Source: CAWICD01 sp052267165 (lineage in GTDB: Bacteria > Vulcanimicrobiota > Vulcanimicrobiia > Vulcanimicrobiales > Vulcanimicrobiaceae). From it: a stretch of 64,000 nt of DNA. The position numbers and the translations under genes were made by a program. Below are positions 33,628 to 41,458 of this stretch, in pieces (positions within the stretch are counted from its first letter, which is position 1; every line of letters begins with the position of its first letter). The stretch spans positions 186,001-250,000 of the forward strand of contig JBKQHO010000039.1 of NCBI GenBank assembly GCA_052267165.1, in the 5' to 3' direction. The notes under the pieces are model-generated. The model was given only the letters and a program-made list of their open reading frames with translations. It was not told where the DNA came from and did not search any database.

Positions 33628-33972
33628 ATGCACGAGCTCTCGATCGCCCTGGGCCTGATCGAGAGCGTCAGCGACGCGGCGGCACGCGAAGGCGCTGAGC
33701 ACGTCACCGCGGTCCACGTGCGCCTGGGCGCGATGAGCGGCGTGGTGCGGGACGCGCTGGCGTTCTCGTGGGAGCTCGCCAGCGCCGAGACCATCGCCGC
33801 CGGAAGCGAGCTGCGCATCGAGGAGATTCCGCTGACGGTCTACTGCCCGGCGTGCCGCGAGGAACGCTCGCCGCTGCCGGGGCACGGCCTGGTCTGTCCG
33901 CAGTGCGGCACCGTTGCACCGACGATCGTGCGCGGCCGCGAGCTCGAACTCGTCGCCATGGAGGTCAACTGA
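33628..33972 (+). CDS. hypA: hydrogenase nickel incorporation protein HypA
   Basis: 114-residue nickel chaperone. It begins M-H-E-L-S with the nickel-binding His2, and the zinc site is formed by CPAC (about residue 73) and CPQC (about 91). It overlaps hypB by one base (TGATG). The pair is divergent from hypE, sharing a 106-base regulatory region. Confidence 0.96.
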   Translation: MHELSIALGLIESVSDAAAREGAEHVTAVHVRLGAMSGVVRDALAFSWELASAETIAAGSELRIEEIPLTVYCPACREERSPLPGHGLVCPQCGTVAPTIVRGRELELVAMEVN

Positions 33973-34661
33973 TGAAGATGCGCGTCGTCGAGATCCAGCA
34001 GAGCATCCTGCGCAAGAACGACGGTTTGGCCGCGGCACTGCGCGAGCGCTTCGCTCGCAGCGGGACGTTCGTCGTCAACTTCCTCTCGAGCCCCGGCTCC
34101 GGCAAGACGACGCTGCTCGAGGAGACGCTGCGCAGGCTCGCGCCATCGCTGCGCGTCGGCGCGCTCGTCGGCGACCAGGCGACGGATAACGACGCGCGCA
34201 GGCTGGAGCGCAGCGGCGCGCCGGTTCGGCAGATCACGACGGCCGCCGAATGCCGCCTCGACGCCGACATGGTCGGCAAGGCGCTGGCCGGCTGGAATGC
34301 GGAGGCGCTCGACGTCCTGTTCATCGAGAACGTCGGCAACCTCATCTGCCCCGCCGAGTACGACCTCGGCGAGGACTTGCGCGTCGTTCTGTTCTCGGTC
34401 ACCGAAGGTGAAGATAAGCCGCTGAAGTATCCGCTCGCCTTCAACACGTCGCAGATCACGCTGATCACCAAGATCGACCTGGCCGAGCCGGTCGGCTTCG
34501 ACCGCGAGGCCGCACGCTCGGCGCTCGCGCAAGTCCATCCCGACGCGACGGTCCTCGAAGTCTCGTCACGAACCGGCGCCGGCTTCGACGCTTGGCTCGC
34601 GGAACTGCAGGCCCGCGTCGCGCGGAAGCGAGCCGCGACCGCCGGAGCGCCCGCCAGCTGA
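33972..34661 (+). CDS. hypB: hydrogenase nickel incorporation GTPase HypB
   Basis: 229-residue GTPase that delivers nickel with HypA. P-loop SSPGSGKTTLLEE (residues about 39-51), metal-binding region ENVGNLICPAEYDLGE with Cys, and T-K-I-D-L base-recognition motif are present. There is no N-terminal His-rich nickel-storage region. The ATG overlaps the hypA stop; upstream in-frame extension would lie inside hypA. Confidence 0.96.
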   Translation: MKMRVVEIQQSILRKNDGLAAALRERFARSGTFVVNFLSSPGSGKTTLLEETLRRLAPSLRVGALVGDQATDNDARRLERSGAPVRQITTAAECRLDADMVGKALAGWNAEALDVLFIENVGNLICPAEYDLGEDLRVVLFSVTEGEDKPLKYPLAFNTSQITLITKIDLAEPVGFDREAARSALAQVHPDATVLEVSSRTGAGFDAWLAELQARVARKRAATAGAPAS

Positions 34662-34790
34662 GCGCAAGCGTCACCCCGCTGCGCCCGGCCGACCGCGAAC
34701 GCTGGGGCGAGCTGTGGGCCGGGTACCTGACGTCCTACGAGATCTCGCTGCCGCAGCCGACGACCGACGCGACCTGGGCGCAGCGCGCCA
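34662..34790 (+). pseudogene. 5' fragment of a GNAT acetyltransferase
   Basis: Directly after the hypB stop the frame reads VTPLRPADRERWGELWAGYL then TSYEISLPQ...TWAQR, the usual first helix and loop of small GNAT acetyltransferases. The acetyl-CoA motif never follows: from about 34791 the sequence becomes hairpin-rich, so only the first about 40 codons survive. Confidence 0.55.
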
Positions 34791-35040
34791 GGCTCGCAGC
34801 CTGCTCGCACCGAGGAGCGAAGCCAGGCTGGCGAGCCGAGGCGGCCGCCATCCGTGGCTACATCGGCAGGCTCGCATCCTGCGGGCACGAGCGACGAGCA
34901 GTGCAGCGGTGGTTTTGCCAGGATGGCAAAGCTACCAGCGACCCGGCGGCACACGGTGCGCCACCCACGGCCGGGCCTAACGCAAGACTTTCCACAGCGC
35001 TCTTGCGAAAAGCACCCAAAAGAGGTAAAGTAAGTTCCTA
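34791..35040. repeat. hairpin-rich intergenic DNA replacing the acetyltransferase 3' part
   Basis: Contains an inverted repeat 34792-34803 / 34824-34836 (GCTCGCAGCCTG with CAGGCTGGCGAGC), GCAGG/CCTGC around 34870 and TTTGCCA/TGGCAAA around 34915, with GAGCGAAGC-type strings like those in the other intergenic elements of this window. No coding frame is credible. Confidence 0.45.
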
Positions 35041-35075
35041 ATTTCGGTCCGGTGGAGAGGAGGTGACGTTCCCCT

Positions 35076-35312
35076 ATGGACGACGGCTGTAGTACAAGCT
35101 TCGACCGACCCACGCCCGCAAGCGGGCGTTCGCACCTGCGCCGTGCATTCGCGGCGTTTTCTAAGAGGAGTAACCAAGCTGAAAGAGTTCTTTTTGCGGA
35201 AGATCGTCGCCTCCATCCGGAACGTCTTCGTATCTCCGCCGACGATTCAACCGGCGCAACCGCGGCAGACCTCGATCCACTGGATCTTGCACGCGCGTTA
35301 AACGCAATTTAA
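35076..35312 (+). CDS. doubtful 78-residue ORF with very strong Shine-Dalgarno
   Basis: The ATG at 35076 is preceded by GAGGAGGTGA (35057-35066), close to a full anti-SD match. The predicted peptide (MDDGCSTSFDRPTPASGRSH..., ending ALNAI) resembles no family. It contains ACGCCCGCAAGCGGGCGT, a perfect hairpin, and a second SD-like AAGAGGAG at 35163-35170 before a second frame that would read LKEFFLRKIVASIRN from a CTG. A 7-bp hairpin CGTTAAA/TTTAACG (35296-35314) overlaps the end. It could be a leader peptide with an attenuator, a toxin-like small gene, or chance. Confidence 0.3.
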   Translation: MDDGCSTSFDRPTPASGRSHLRRAFAAFSKRSNQAERVLFAEDRRLHPERLRISADDSTGATAADLDPLDLARALNAI

Positions 35313-35331
35313 CGTAGGGCAGCGGCCGAGG

Positions 35332-35808
35332 GTGCGGCGACCTCGGCCGCGCATGCCTGAGCCGGCGCTGCTCCGCCGCTTGCCGGCTCATTATGAGCTC
35401 GGCTGGCTTCTCGCTGCGCCGATCACCGTGGCTGCGGCGCGCCCGGGTCGGGCGCAGACCGTCGCACCCGCAGCGTCGCCTGCTACCGAGCTCTATTCGA
35501 GCGCTCCGCTCGTCGCCGACGTCGCCGACGTCGCCGGCGTGGGAACGCTTGCGTCGACCGTCGCCTACGGGCTGCACTCGCTCGATCTCGGCTTGACCGC
35601 CGGCCCCGGCTATGTCACCCGGAGCGTCACCAACGCGGGACCAAAGGCTTCGCATCCGCGCGGGCTGGTTCGACCAGGCGCTAATGCGGAGGTTCTCCCT
35701 CGGCCGGTAAAAAAAACGCCGGCATCGAACCACCCGCACACGCTCGATTCGTCGTCGCAACGCCGCTCGGCTACGACTTGCGCCTTGCCACCGACGGCTT
35801 GGCATTGA
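35332..35808 (+). other. open frame of doubtful coding status before the ATL gene
   Basis: Frame open for 158 codons; the first part (MPEPALLRRLPAHYELGWLL from 35353, then AAPITVAAARPGRAQ) looks like a signal peptide, with VADVADVAGVGTL and LGLTAGPGYVTRSVTN following, but the second half becomes compositionally random and overlaps the alkyltransferase frame. It may be the start of a decayed outer-membrane protein. Confidence 0.25.
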
Positions 35809-36206
35809 CCGCGTCGGATTTCGTGCGGGCCCGCGGCCCGATCCGGTCCGCGCCGGCTCCGCATCCGCTGTTGCGCGAAGCGCGAGCGCAAGTGACGGCG
35901 TATTTCAAGCGGCGCTTGCGCCGCTTCGACCTTCCGCTCGAGCTCGCGGGCACGCCCTTCCAGCGCGCCGTTTGGGAGCTGGTCGCAGGCCTCGAATTCG
36001 GGCAGCTCGTCAGCTACGGCGAGGTCGCGTTCGCGCTCGGACACCCGCTCGCGCACCGCGGCGTCGCCGCCGCGATGAGCAAAGCGCCGCTCGACCTGTT
36101 CATCCCGGCCCATCGCGTCGTCGGTGCCGACGGCCGCGTCAAGGGCAGCGCGCCCGGCTCCCTGCGTCGCCGGCTGCTCATCTTCGAAGGCCAACGCCTG
36201 CCATAG
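35778..36206 (+). CDS. alkyltransferase-like (ATL) protein, MGMT family without catalytic Cys
   Basis: O6-alkylguanine-DNA alkyltransferase-fold protein. The helix-turn-helix and active-site region reads FQRAVWELVAGL, VSYGEVAFALG, RGVAAAM and F-I-P-A-H-R-V-V-G; the methyl-accepting Cys of P-C-H-R is Ala. Such ATL proteins bind O6-alkylguanine and flag it to nucleotide excision repair. TTG at 35778 is the only start codon in the frame, yet family-like sequence (RFVVATPLGYD) begins about 13 codons earlier, so the true start may have been lost or lies across a frameshift near the A8 run at 35709-35716. Confidence 0.75.
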   Translation: MRLATDGLALTASDFVRARGPIRSAPAPHPLLREARAQVTAYFKRRLRRFDLPLELAGTPFQRAVWELVAGLEFGQLVSYGEVAFALGHPLAHRGVAAAMSKAPLDLFIPAHRVVGADGRVKGSAPGSLRRRLLIFEGQRLP

Positions 36207-36372
36207 GCGCGCCGGCGCCGATCTTCACGACTGGATCCCTTCATAACGAAGCTCCCACGCGCACTCGAGGTGCAAGAACAATAGAGCGCCGTCCGAGCGT
36301 GCGGCGTTTCGACCCGAGAAGACCACGCGCCTGAGCGGCTGCGAGAAAACCGCGTGGGTCAGCGGCGGCCGT
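36207..36372. other. short convergent intergenic region
   Basis: Between the convergent ATL and pqqB genes. A hairpin ACGCG...CGCGT occurs at about 36325-36356 and may act as terminator; no T-tract follows. Confidence 0.35.
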
Positions 36373-37260
36373 TCAAAGCTCGAACTGCAGAGCGTCCGCC
36401 GCCACCGCGCAGCCGAGACCTGCGAGCTCGCGGGCTTCGGGCGACGCCGGATCGAGCACGGGATTCGTGTTGTTGAGGTGGGCGTAGTACAGGCGCGTGC
36501 GCGGCGACAAGGGCGCGAGCGCGGCCAGCGAGCCGCCGGGGCCGGCGATCGGAAGGTGTCCGAGCGCCTGCGACGACTTGCCGACGCCGACGTTGCCCAG
36601 CTCCGCCTCGGACCAGAACGAGCCGTCGAGAAAGGCTATCGCCGCGCGCTCGAGCGCCGTTCGCAGCGGCTCCCCGCACGCGGCGAAGACCGGCGCGAAC
36701 ACGACGCGGCCGCCCGTCGCGCGGTCCTCGACCGCGAAGGCGAGCACGGCGTCGGCGACGGCGCGGCGTCCGTCATAGCCGGGCGTCAGCCCCACGACCG
36801 AAATCGCGTCCACGCTCAAGCCTGCATCCAGTTCGAACGAGCCGCCGGGAGCGACGCCGTGCCACTGGTGCGGCGCTTCGAGAAAGGGAGCGAACGCAGG
36901 TTGCCCGTGCGCGATCGCGCGCACGGTCGCGCTCGAGTAGAGCCTGAAAGCGTGGTCGCCCATCTGACGCAGCACCGCGAGGCCGCCCAGATGATCGACG
37001 TTCGCATCGGTCAGCAGCATGCCCGCGATCGGCGTTCCGCGAAGCCCACGCGGCTGTAGCGGCGCATACGACTCGATTTGCGCCGCGACGTCAGGCGAGA
37101 CGTTGATCAGCCACCAGCGCTCGCCGTCGGCCGAGAGCGCGAACGACGACTGCGTGCGGCGCGGCCGCGTGCCCGCGCGGGCCGCGCTGCAATTCGGGCA
37201 GCCGCAATTCCACTGCGGAACGCCACCTCCCGCAGCCGAGCCCAGGACTCGAACGATCAC
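36373..37260 (-). CDS. pqqB: pyrroloquinoline quinone biosynthesis protein PqqB
   Basis: 295-residue metallo-beta-lactamase-fold protein, thought to hydroxylate the Tyr of the processed PQQ precursor. The start is a GTG overlapping the pqqE stop (GTGA), giving the typical N-terminus VRVLGSAAGGGVPQWNC with the CGCPNC zinc pair. LLTDANVDHLGGLAVLRQM and YYAHLNNTNPVLD are the conserved metal-binding and C-terminal blocks. Last gene of the operon here, whereas it usually follows pqqA. Confidence 0.95.
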   Translation of the reverse strand: MIVRVLGSAAGGGVPQWNCGCPNCSAARAGTRPRRTQSSFALSADGERWWLINVSPDVAAQIESYAPLQPRGLRGTPIAGMLLTDANVDHLGGLAVLRQMGDHAFRLYSSATVRAIAHGQPAFAPFLEAPHQWHGVAPGGSFELDAGLSVDAISVVGLTPGYDGRRAVADAVLAFAVEDRATGGRVVFAPVFAACGEPLRTALERAAIAFLDGSFWSEAELGNVGVGKSSQALGHLPIAGPGGSLAALAPLSPRTRLYYAHLNNTNPVLDPASPEARELAGLGCAVAADALQFEL

Positions 37261-38345
37261 CGCGCCGCGACTGGAGCGGGCCGGCGCGGAACGAAGTTCG
37301 GGTCGGGTTCCAGGTCGCGCAGCGCGGCGATGATCGCGTGTGACGGGCTCTTCGCGCAGGCCGGATCGCTCGTGGCCGCGTCGCCGGTGAACAAGAAGGC
37401 TTGACACCGGCAGCCGCCCCAGTCCAGCTCGCGCCGCTCGCATGACTTGCAGGGCTCCGGCATCCAGTCGGTTCCGCGATAGATCGAAAACGCGTCGGAG
37501 CGATACCACGCCTCGTCGAGCGACGTCTCGCGCACGCTCGGGAAGCTCAGCGTCGTGATGGACGCGGCGGCCGGGCACGGTAAGATGCGCCCGTCGGGCG
37601 TTACGGTCAAGGCGACTTGGCCCCAGCCGTGCATGCACGGCTTGGGCAATTCCTCGAAATAGTCGGGCAGCACGTAGGTGATGTCGATTGCGCCGCGCAG
37701 GCGCTCGCGCTCGCGGGCCACCAGCGCCGCGCCTCGCTCGACTTGTTCGCGCGTCGGCAGCAGCGCCGCGCGGTTGCGGTATGCCCAGCCGTAGAATTGC
37801 ACGTTGGCGAGCTCGAGCCGTCGTATCCCCTCGCGCTCGGCGAAGGCGATCGTGTCGGCGAGCATGTCGTGGTTGAGGCGGTGCAGCACGCAGTTGAGCG
37901 TCAGCGCGACGTCGCGGCGGGCGACGCGCCGAATCGCGTCGAGCTTGCGCTCGTGCACGTCGGTTCCCGCGATGCGCGCGGCCAGCTCGCGCTCCGGTGC
38001 CTGGATGCTGATCTGCACGTGAGCCAGCCCCGCGGCGAGCAGTGCGTCGAGCAAGGCGTCGTCGAGGAACGTGCCTTGCGTAATCAGGTTCGTGTAGCCG
38101 CTGCGCTCGGTCGCCCGTGCCACCATTGCCACCAAATCGTCCGCGCGCAGCGTCGGCTCTCCGCCCGAGAAGCCGAACTGCACCACGCCGAGCCCAGCCG
38201 CCTGGTCGATCGCGCGCAGCCAGTCGTCGCGTCCGAGCTCCTCGCGCGGCGAACCCAAATCGAGCGGGTTGAAGCAGTACGGGCACTGCAAGTTGCAGCG
38301 GTACGTCAACTCGCAGAGCAGCGAGACCGGCGGCCGCGGCTTCAC
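37257..38345 (-). CDS. pqqE: PQQ biosynthesis radical SAM protein PqqE
   Basis: 362-residue radical SAM/SPASM enzyme that crosslinks Glu and Tyr in PqqA. GTG start overlaps the pqqD stop. The SAM motif is C-x3-C-x2-C in LTYRCNLQCPYCFNP (Cys about 15, 19, 22), with SGGEPTLR. SPASM cysteines are in PDGRILPCPAA, PCKSCERRE and GGCRCQAF...DPAC. Length and motifs are normal for PqqE. Confidence 0.96.
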   Translation of the reverse strand: MKPRPPVSLLCELTYRCNLQCPYCFNPLDLGSPREELGRDDWLRAIDQAAGLGVVQFGFSGGEPTLRADDLVAMVARATERSGYTNLITQGTFLDDALLDALLAAGLAHVQISIQAPERELAARIAGTDVHERKLDAIRRVARRDVALTLNCVLHRLNHDMLADTIAFAEREGIRRLELANVQFYGWAYRNRAALLPTREQVERGAALVARERERLRGAIDITYVLPDYFEELPKPCMHGWGQVALTVTPDGRILPCPAAASITTLSFPSVRETSLDEAWYRSDAFSIYRGTDWMPEPCKSCERRELDWGGCRCQAFLFTGDAATSDPACAKSPSHAIIAALRDLEPDPNFVPRRPAPVAAR

Positions 38346-38605
38346 GTGCTCACGAAGCCGCGCGCGCACAACTCGTCGAGCAGCGTCTCGATGTCGCCGC
38401 GCAGCGCGCTCGCGTCGGCTTCGAAGCGCTCGCCCAACGCTTCGGTCAGCTCGTCGAGCGTTCGCGCGCCGTCGAGGAGCTCGAGCGTCGCCGCAGCCGA
38501 ATCGTTGAGCTCGACGACGCCTTCCGGCACCAGCAACAGGACCGCTCCGCACTCCCCGTGCCGCAAGCGCACGCCTCGCGCCAAGCGGTAACGCGGGGCG
38601 CTCAC
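38342..38605 (-). CDS. pqqD: PQQ precursor-binding chaperone PqqD
   Basis: 87-residue RiPP recognition element that presents PqqA to PqqE. RYRLARGVRL...LLLVPEGVVELNDSAAATLELLDG is the winged-helix core of the PqqD family. GTG start overlaps the pqqC stop, and its stop overlaps pqqE. Confidence 0.95.
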   Translation of the reverse strand: MSAPRYRLARGVRLRHGECGAVLLLVPEGVVELNDSAAATLELLDGARTLDELTEALGERFEADASALRGDIETLLDELCARGFVST

Positions 38606-39303
38606 GTGAAGACGCCGCAGGCGAGCGCCGTCGCGTCGAGGATGCTCCAGAGCACGTCGCATTTGAAGCGGAGTGCCGCCACGCAGGCGTCTTGCTGCTC
38701 GGCCGTCTGCGCCGCTTGCGTCACCCAGGCGAGCGCGACCTCGGCGTCGCGTCGCGCGAGGTCGAGGCGGTCTTCGAAATAGGCCAAGCCCGCGCGGTCG
38801 ATCCACGGGTATTCCGCCACGATCGCGGCGACCCGCGCGGCCATCACCGGAGGCCCGAAAAGCTCGGTCAGCGACGACGCGACGGCTTCGAGCCATGGCC
38901 GGCGGCGCGCGAAGTCGACGTAGGCGTCGACCGCGAACCGCGTTCCGGGCGCAACCTGCGCCTCGCTGAGCACGCTCCCCTCGTCGAGTCCGACGGCGCG
39001 CGCCAGAGCTAGCCATTTCTCGGTTCCGCCGCCGCCGTTCTCGAGCGTGCCGTCGTGATCGTAGATACGCTGGATCCAGACGCGCCGATACTCGCGCGAG
39101 GGTAGGCCGGCGAGCACCAAGGCGTCTTTCTGCGGGATGACCTTCTGGTAGTAATACCGGTTGGCGACCCACGCGCGCACTTGCTCGACGTTGAGCGCAC
39201 CGGCGACCAGCTTCTTATGAAACGGGTGCTTGTCATGGTAGCGATGCGCGCCGACCTCGCGCAGGCGTTCGACCAGCTCGGTGCCGGCGGCAGCGCTCAC
39301 CAT
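38602..39303 (-). CDS. pqqC: pyrroloquinoline-quinone synthase PqqC
   Basis: 233-residue helical oxidase that performs the final ring closure and eight-electron oxidation to PQQ. HPFHKKLVAGAL, WVANRYYYQKVIPQKDA, YDHDGTLENGGGGTEKWL and ALRFKCDVLWSILDA are family blocks. It starts 18 bases after the pqqA stop. Confidence 0.96.
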   Translation of the reverse strand: MVSAAAGTELVERLREVGAHRYHDKHPFHKKLVAGALNVEQVRAWVANRYYYQKVIPQKDALVLAGLPSREYRRVWIQRIYDHDGTLENGGGGTEKWLALARAVGLDEGSVLSEAQVAPGTRFAVDAYVDFARRRPWLEAVASSLTELFGPPVMAARVAAIVAEYPWIDRAGLAYFEDRLDLARRDAEVALAWVTQAAQTAEQQDACVAALRFKCDVLWSILDATALACGVFT

Positions 39304-39321
39304 GTTCGAAACGTTCGAGGA

Positions 39322-39429
39322 CTAGCTTCGAGCGTCGCTCTGAGTTCCGAGATACATCGTGACTTCGAAGCCGGTCGCCATGACCTCGAAGCGGGGACGA
39401 TTCCAGGTTTTCTTCTGCGTGCGCATCAT
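39322..39429 (-). CDS. pqqA: PQQ precursor peptide PqqA
   Basis: 35-residue ribosomal precursor with the modified pair Glu22 and Tyr26 in G-F-E-V-T-M-Y, preceded by W-N-R-P-R-F-E. The start is one of two adjacent ATGs (39429 or 39426), with AAAGGA about 12 bases upstream. It ends LGTQSDARS, so about nine residues must be removed after the crosslinked Tyr. A longer in-frame extension to 39555 is not needed and has no family similarity. Confidence 0.93.
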   Translation of the reverse strand: MMRTQKKTWNRPRFEVMATGFEVTMYLGTQSDARS

Positions 39430-39615
39430 CAGAATGAGTCCTTTCACCGGGGATCGTGAGGAGTGTGAGCAAGAAGAACTCGGACGTTTCCCCTGCTCCA
39501 TCGAGGTATACGCGCCCGATAGCCCATTCTCTTCGAAACTCGGCCGAGCGTGCATCCGCCGTCCGTATGAGTTCGAAACGCCCTATATGGAAAAGAACCG
39601 AAGGATCTCGTTCGC

Positions 39616-39630
39616 TTCTAAAGCTTAGAA
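39616..39630. promoter_or_regulatory. palindrome between divergent pqqA and pentapeptide genes
   Basis: TTCTAAAGCTTAGAA (perfect TTCTAA/TTAGAA with a 3-base centre) lies between the divergent pqq operon and the 39705 gene, a usual place for an operator. AT-rich for this genome. Regulator unknown. Confidence 0.35.
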
Positions 39631-39704
39631 AGCGCTTGCATACCAGGCAGCAGCTTGCCTGCACCGGCCCGAATTCGAGCATTCAGGGGAGAGGGGAGTC
39701 GACC

Positions 39705-40484
39705 ATGCTTCGTGCTCGTTTCGTCGCGACCGTGGCGGCAGCACTGTGTCTGCCGGGGCCTCAGGCCTTGCGCGCGGCCGAAACAGGCGGGATGAGCGCC
39801 GCCGCGGTTCGAGCCGAACTCGCGGCCGCGGCCGCCGCGAAACGTCCGCCGAACTTCGCGCACAAGCACATCGTCGACCAGATCCTCGACGGCCTCGACT
39901 TTCACCGGGCGAACTTTCGCGGCGCCGACCTGCTCGAGACCAGCTTTCTCAATGCCAATCTGAGCGGCGCGACCTTCGACGGCGCCAACCTGAGCGCCGT
40001 CAAGATGGCCAATGCGAACCTGCGCGGGTCCCGGCTCGTCGGCGTCACCTTTCTGACGACCGCCGAGAACGTCGACCTGCGCGGGGCGGACCTCTCGCAA
40101 TCCTCGGGCTACCTCATCGCCCCCGGCGGCGACTTGCGCGAGGCAAATCTGAGCGGCGCGCACCTAAGCCCCGACATGAGCAACCAACCGATGGGTCTGT
40201 TGCACACGATCTTCTCACAGGCCCACCTCGACGGCGCGAACCTCTCGCATGGGAGCTTTTCATTTGCGAATTTTGCCAACGCGAGCCTGACACACGCCGA
40301 CCTGCGCGACGCGACCTTCGACGGCGCCGATCTCACTCGAGCGGATTTTTCCGGCGCCGACCTCACCGGCGCGAGCTTGGCGAAAGCCGACGTCGCCGGC
40401 GCGGTGTTCGCGCACGTTCGGGGACGCGCGGCGATCCGCGGCTTGCAGACGGCCCTCAACGTCGATCAAGCGATTTTTCGCTAA
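39705..40484 (+). CDS. exported pentapeptide-repeat protein
   Basis: 259-residue protein with a signal peptide (RARFVATVAAALCLPGPQALRAAE, cleavage about residue 25) and a right-handed beta-helix formed by A-x-L/F-x-x pentapeptides from about residue 65 to 245 (for example ANFRGADLLETSF, ANLSGATFDGANL, ADLTRADFSGADL). The quadrilateral helix is interrupted at about 125-165. GAGAGGGGAG precedes the ATG. Pentapeptide proteins can mimic DNA, but this one is probably periplasmic or extracellular, so a structural or adhesive role is more likely. Confidence 0.85.
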   Translation: MLRARFVATVAAALCLPGPQALRAAETGGMSAAAVRAELAAAAAAKRPPNFAHKHIVDQILDGLDFHRANFRGADLLETSFLNANLSGATFDGANLSAVKMANANLRGSRLVGVTFLTTAENVDLRGADLSQSSGYLIAPGGDLREANLSGAHLSPDMSNQPMGLLHTIFSQAHLDGANLSHGSFSFANFANASLTHADLRDATFDGADLTRADFSGADLTGASLAKADVAGAVFAHVRGRAAIRGLQTALNVDQAIFR

Positions 40485-40519
40485 CCGGCATTGATCCGTT
40501 GAGCCGCGGTCAATCACGC

Positions 40520-40549
40520 TTGACACGCGCGATACACTAGCTGCTATGA
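40520..40549 (+). promoter_or_regulatory. weak sigma70-like promoter upstream of the MFS pseudogene
   Basis: TTGACA (40520-40525) with a 17-18 base spacer and GCTATGA around 40543-40549. The -35 is perfect, the -10 weak. A five-codon frame ATGAGACTGCTGTAG follows. Confidence 0.3.
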
Positions 40550-40633
40550 GACTGCTGTAGCGCCCGACGGGGCGCCGCGCTTTGGCGCACGTTCCGCTTT
40601 CGAAGTTCATTCGATTTTTTGGGGTCGCTCGCA

Positions 40634-41388
40634 ATGTCCACTCGCGCAGATAGCGTTTTTGCAAATCGCGGCCCGCTGCCGGCACTCGCCCTCAACGCGT
40701 TCACCTATCTGGTCTCGCAAGGCTCGCTCGCCGCGGTTGACACCTTCGGACCCGACGAGCCGGCCGGCCTGCCCTCGTTTCGCGCCATCGCATCCGACAT
40801 CGCGACCGGCTTTCGGTTTCTGTGGCGCGACGCGGCGATGGGCGCGATCTCGTGCGTCTCGCTCGGCTTCAACTTCTTCGGGTTCATGACGGCCGCCGCG
40901 TTCATCCCGTTTCTCAAACGCGACTTCGGCGCGAGCGATCCGGTCGTCGGTTACGCGCTCGGTATCGCCTCGATCGGCGCCCCGTCGCAGGTTCGTACTT
41001 CGGCGGCCGCGTGCCGCGAACGTGGCGGTTTGGGCACCTGCTGAGCGCCGCGTACGCCGCCGACGGGCTCGCGTTCGTCCCGGTCATGTTCACGCACGAC
41101 CTTGCGCTTGCGACCTTCTTCCTCTCGCTCACCAACGGCTGCATCTTGTTCGAGGTCGCACAAATCGTCGGCTGGCGCCTGCGGGTGACACCGAACGGAC
41201 TGGTGGGGCGCGTCAGCGGCGCCGCGCGGCTCGTCGCGCTTGCCGGCAGCGTGCCAGGCGCGCTTGCCGGCGGCGCGTTGGCCGACCAATTCGGGGCGCG
41301 CGCGGCGATCGTCGTTTCGGGCGCAGGCTATCTCGTGCTGGCTGCGCTCATCGCCCTGGTGCCGGCGATCCGCCGCGAGGCGCGCTAA
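40634..41388 (+). pseudogene. MFS transporter remnant, 5'-truncated and frameshifted
   Basis: The first frame (40634 to about 40985) encodes the sixth-helix region to about helix 8 of an EntS-like MFS protein (PALALNAFTYLVS, ASDIATGFRFLWRDAAMGAI, FMTAAAFIPFLKRDFGASD). A one-base shift near 40985 moves the continuation (VAGSYFGGRVPR, LSLTNGCILFEVAQIVGWRL, GALAGGALADQFGARAAIVV) to another frame ending at 41388. The N-terminal about 150 residues of the transporter are absent. Non-functional. Confidence 0.75.
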
Positions 41389-41458
41389 CCGGCGTCCGCG
41401 GGACGAGGGCCGGCGCGCGCCTCCAGGGGATCGCCTTCCCACGCGCCGATACAGCAAC

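Noticed and set aside
35610..36194. Minus-strand 194-codon frame opposite the alkyltransferase-like gene
   Set aside because: Antisense of conserved MGMT-fold motifs; composition random.
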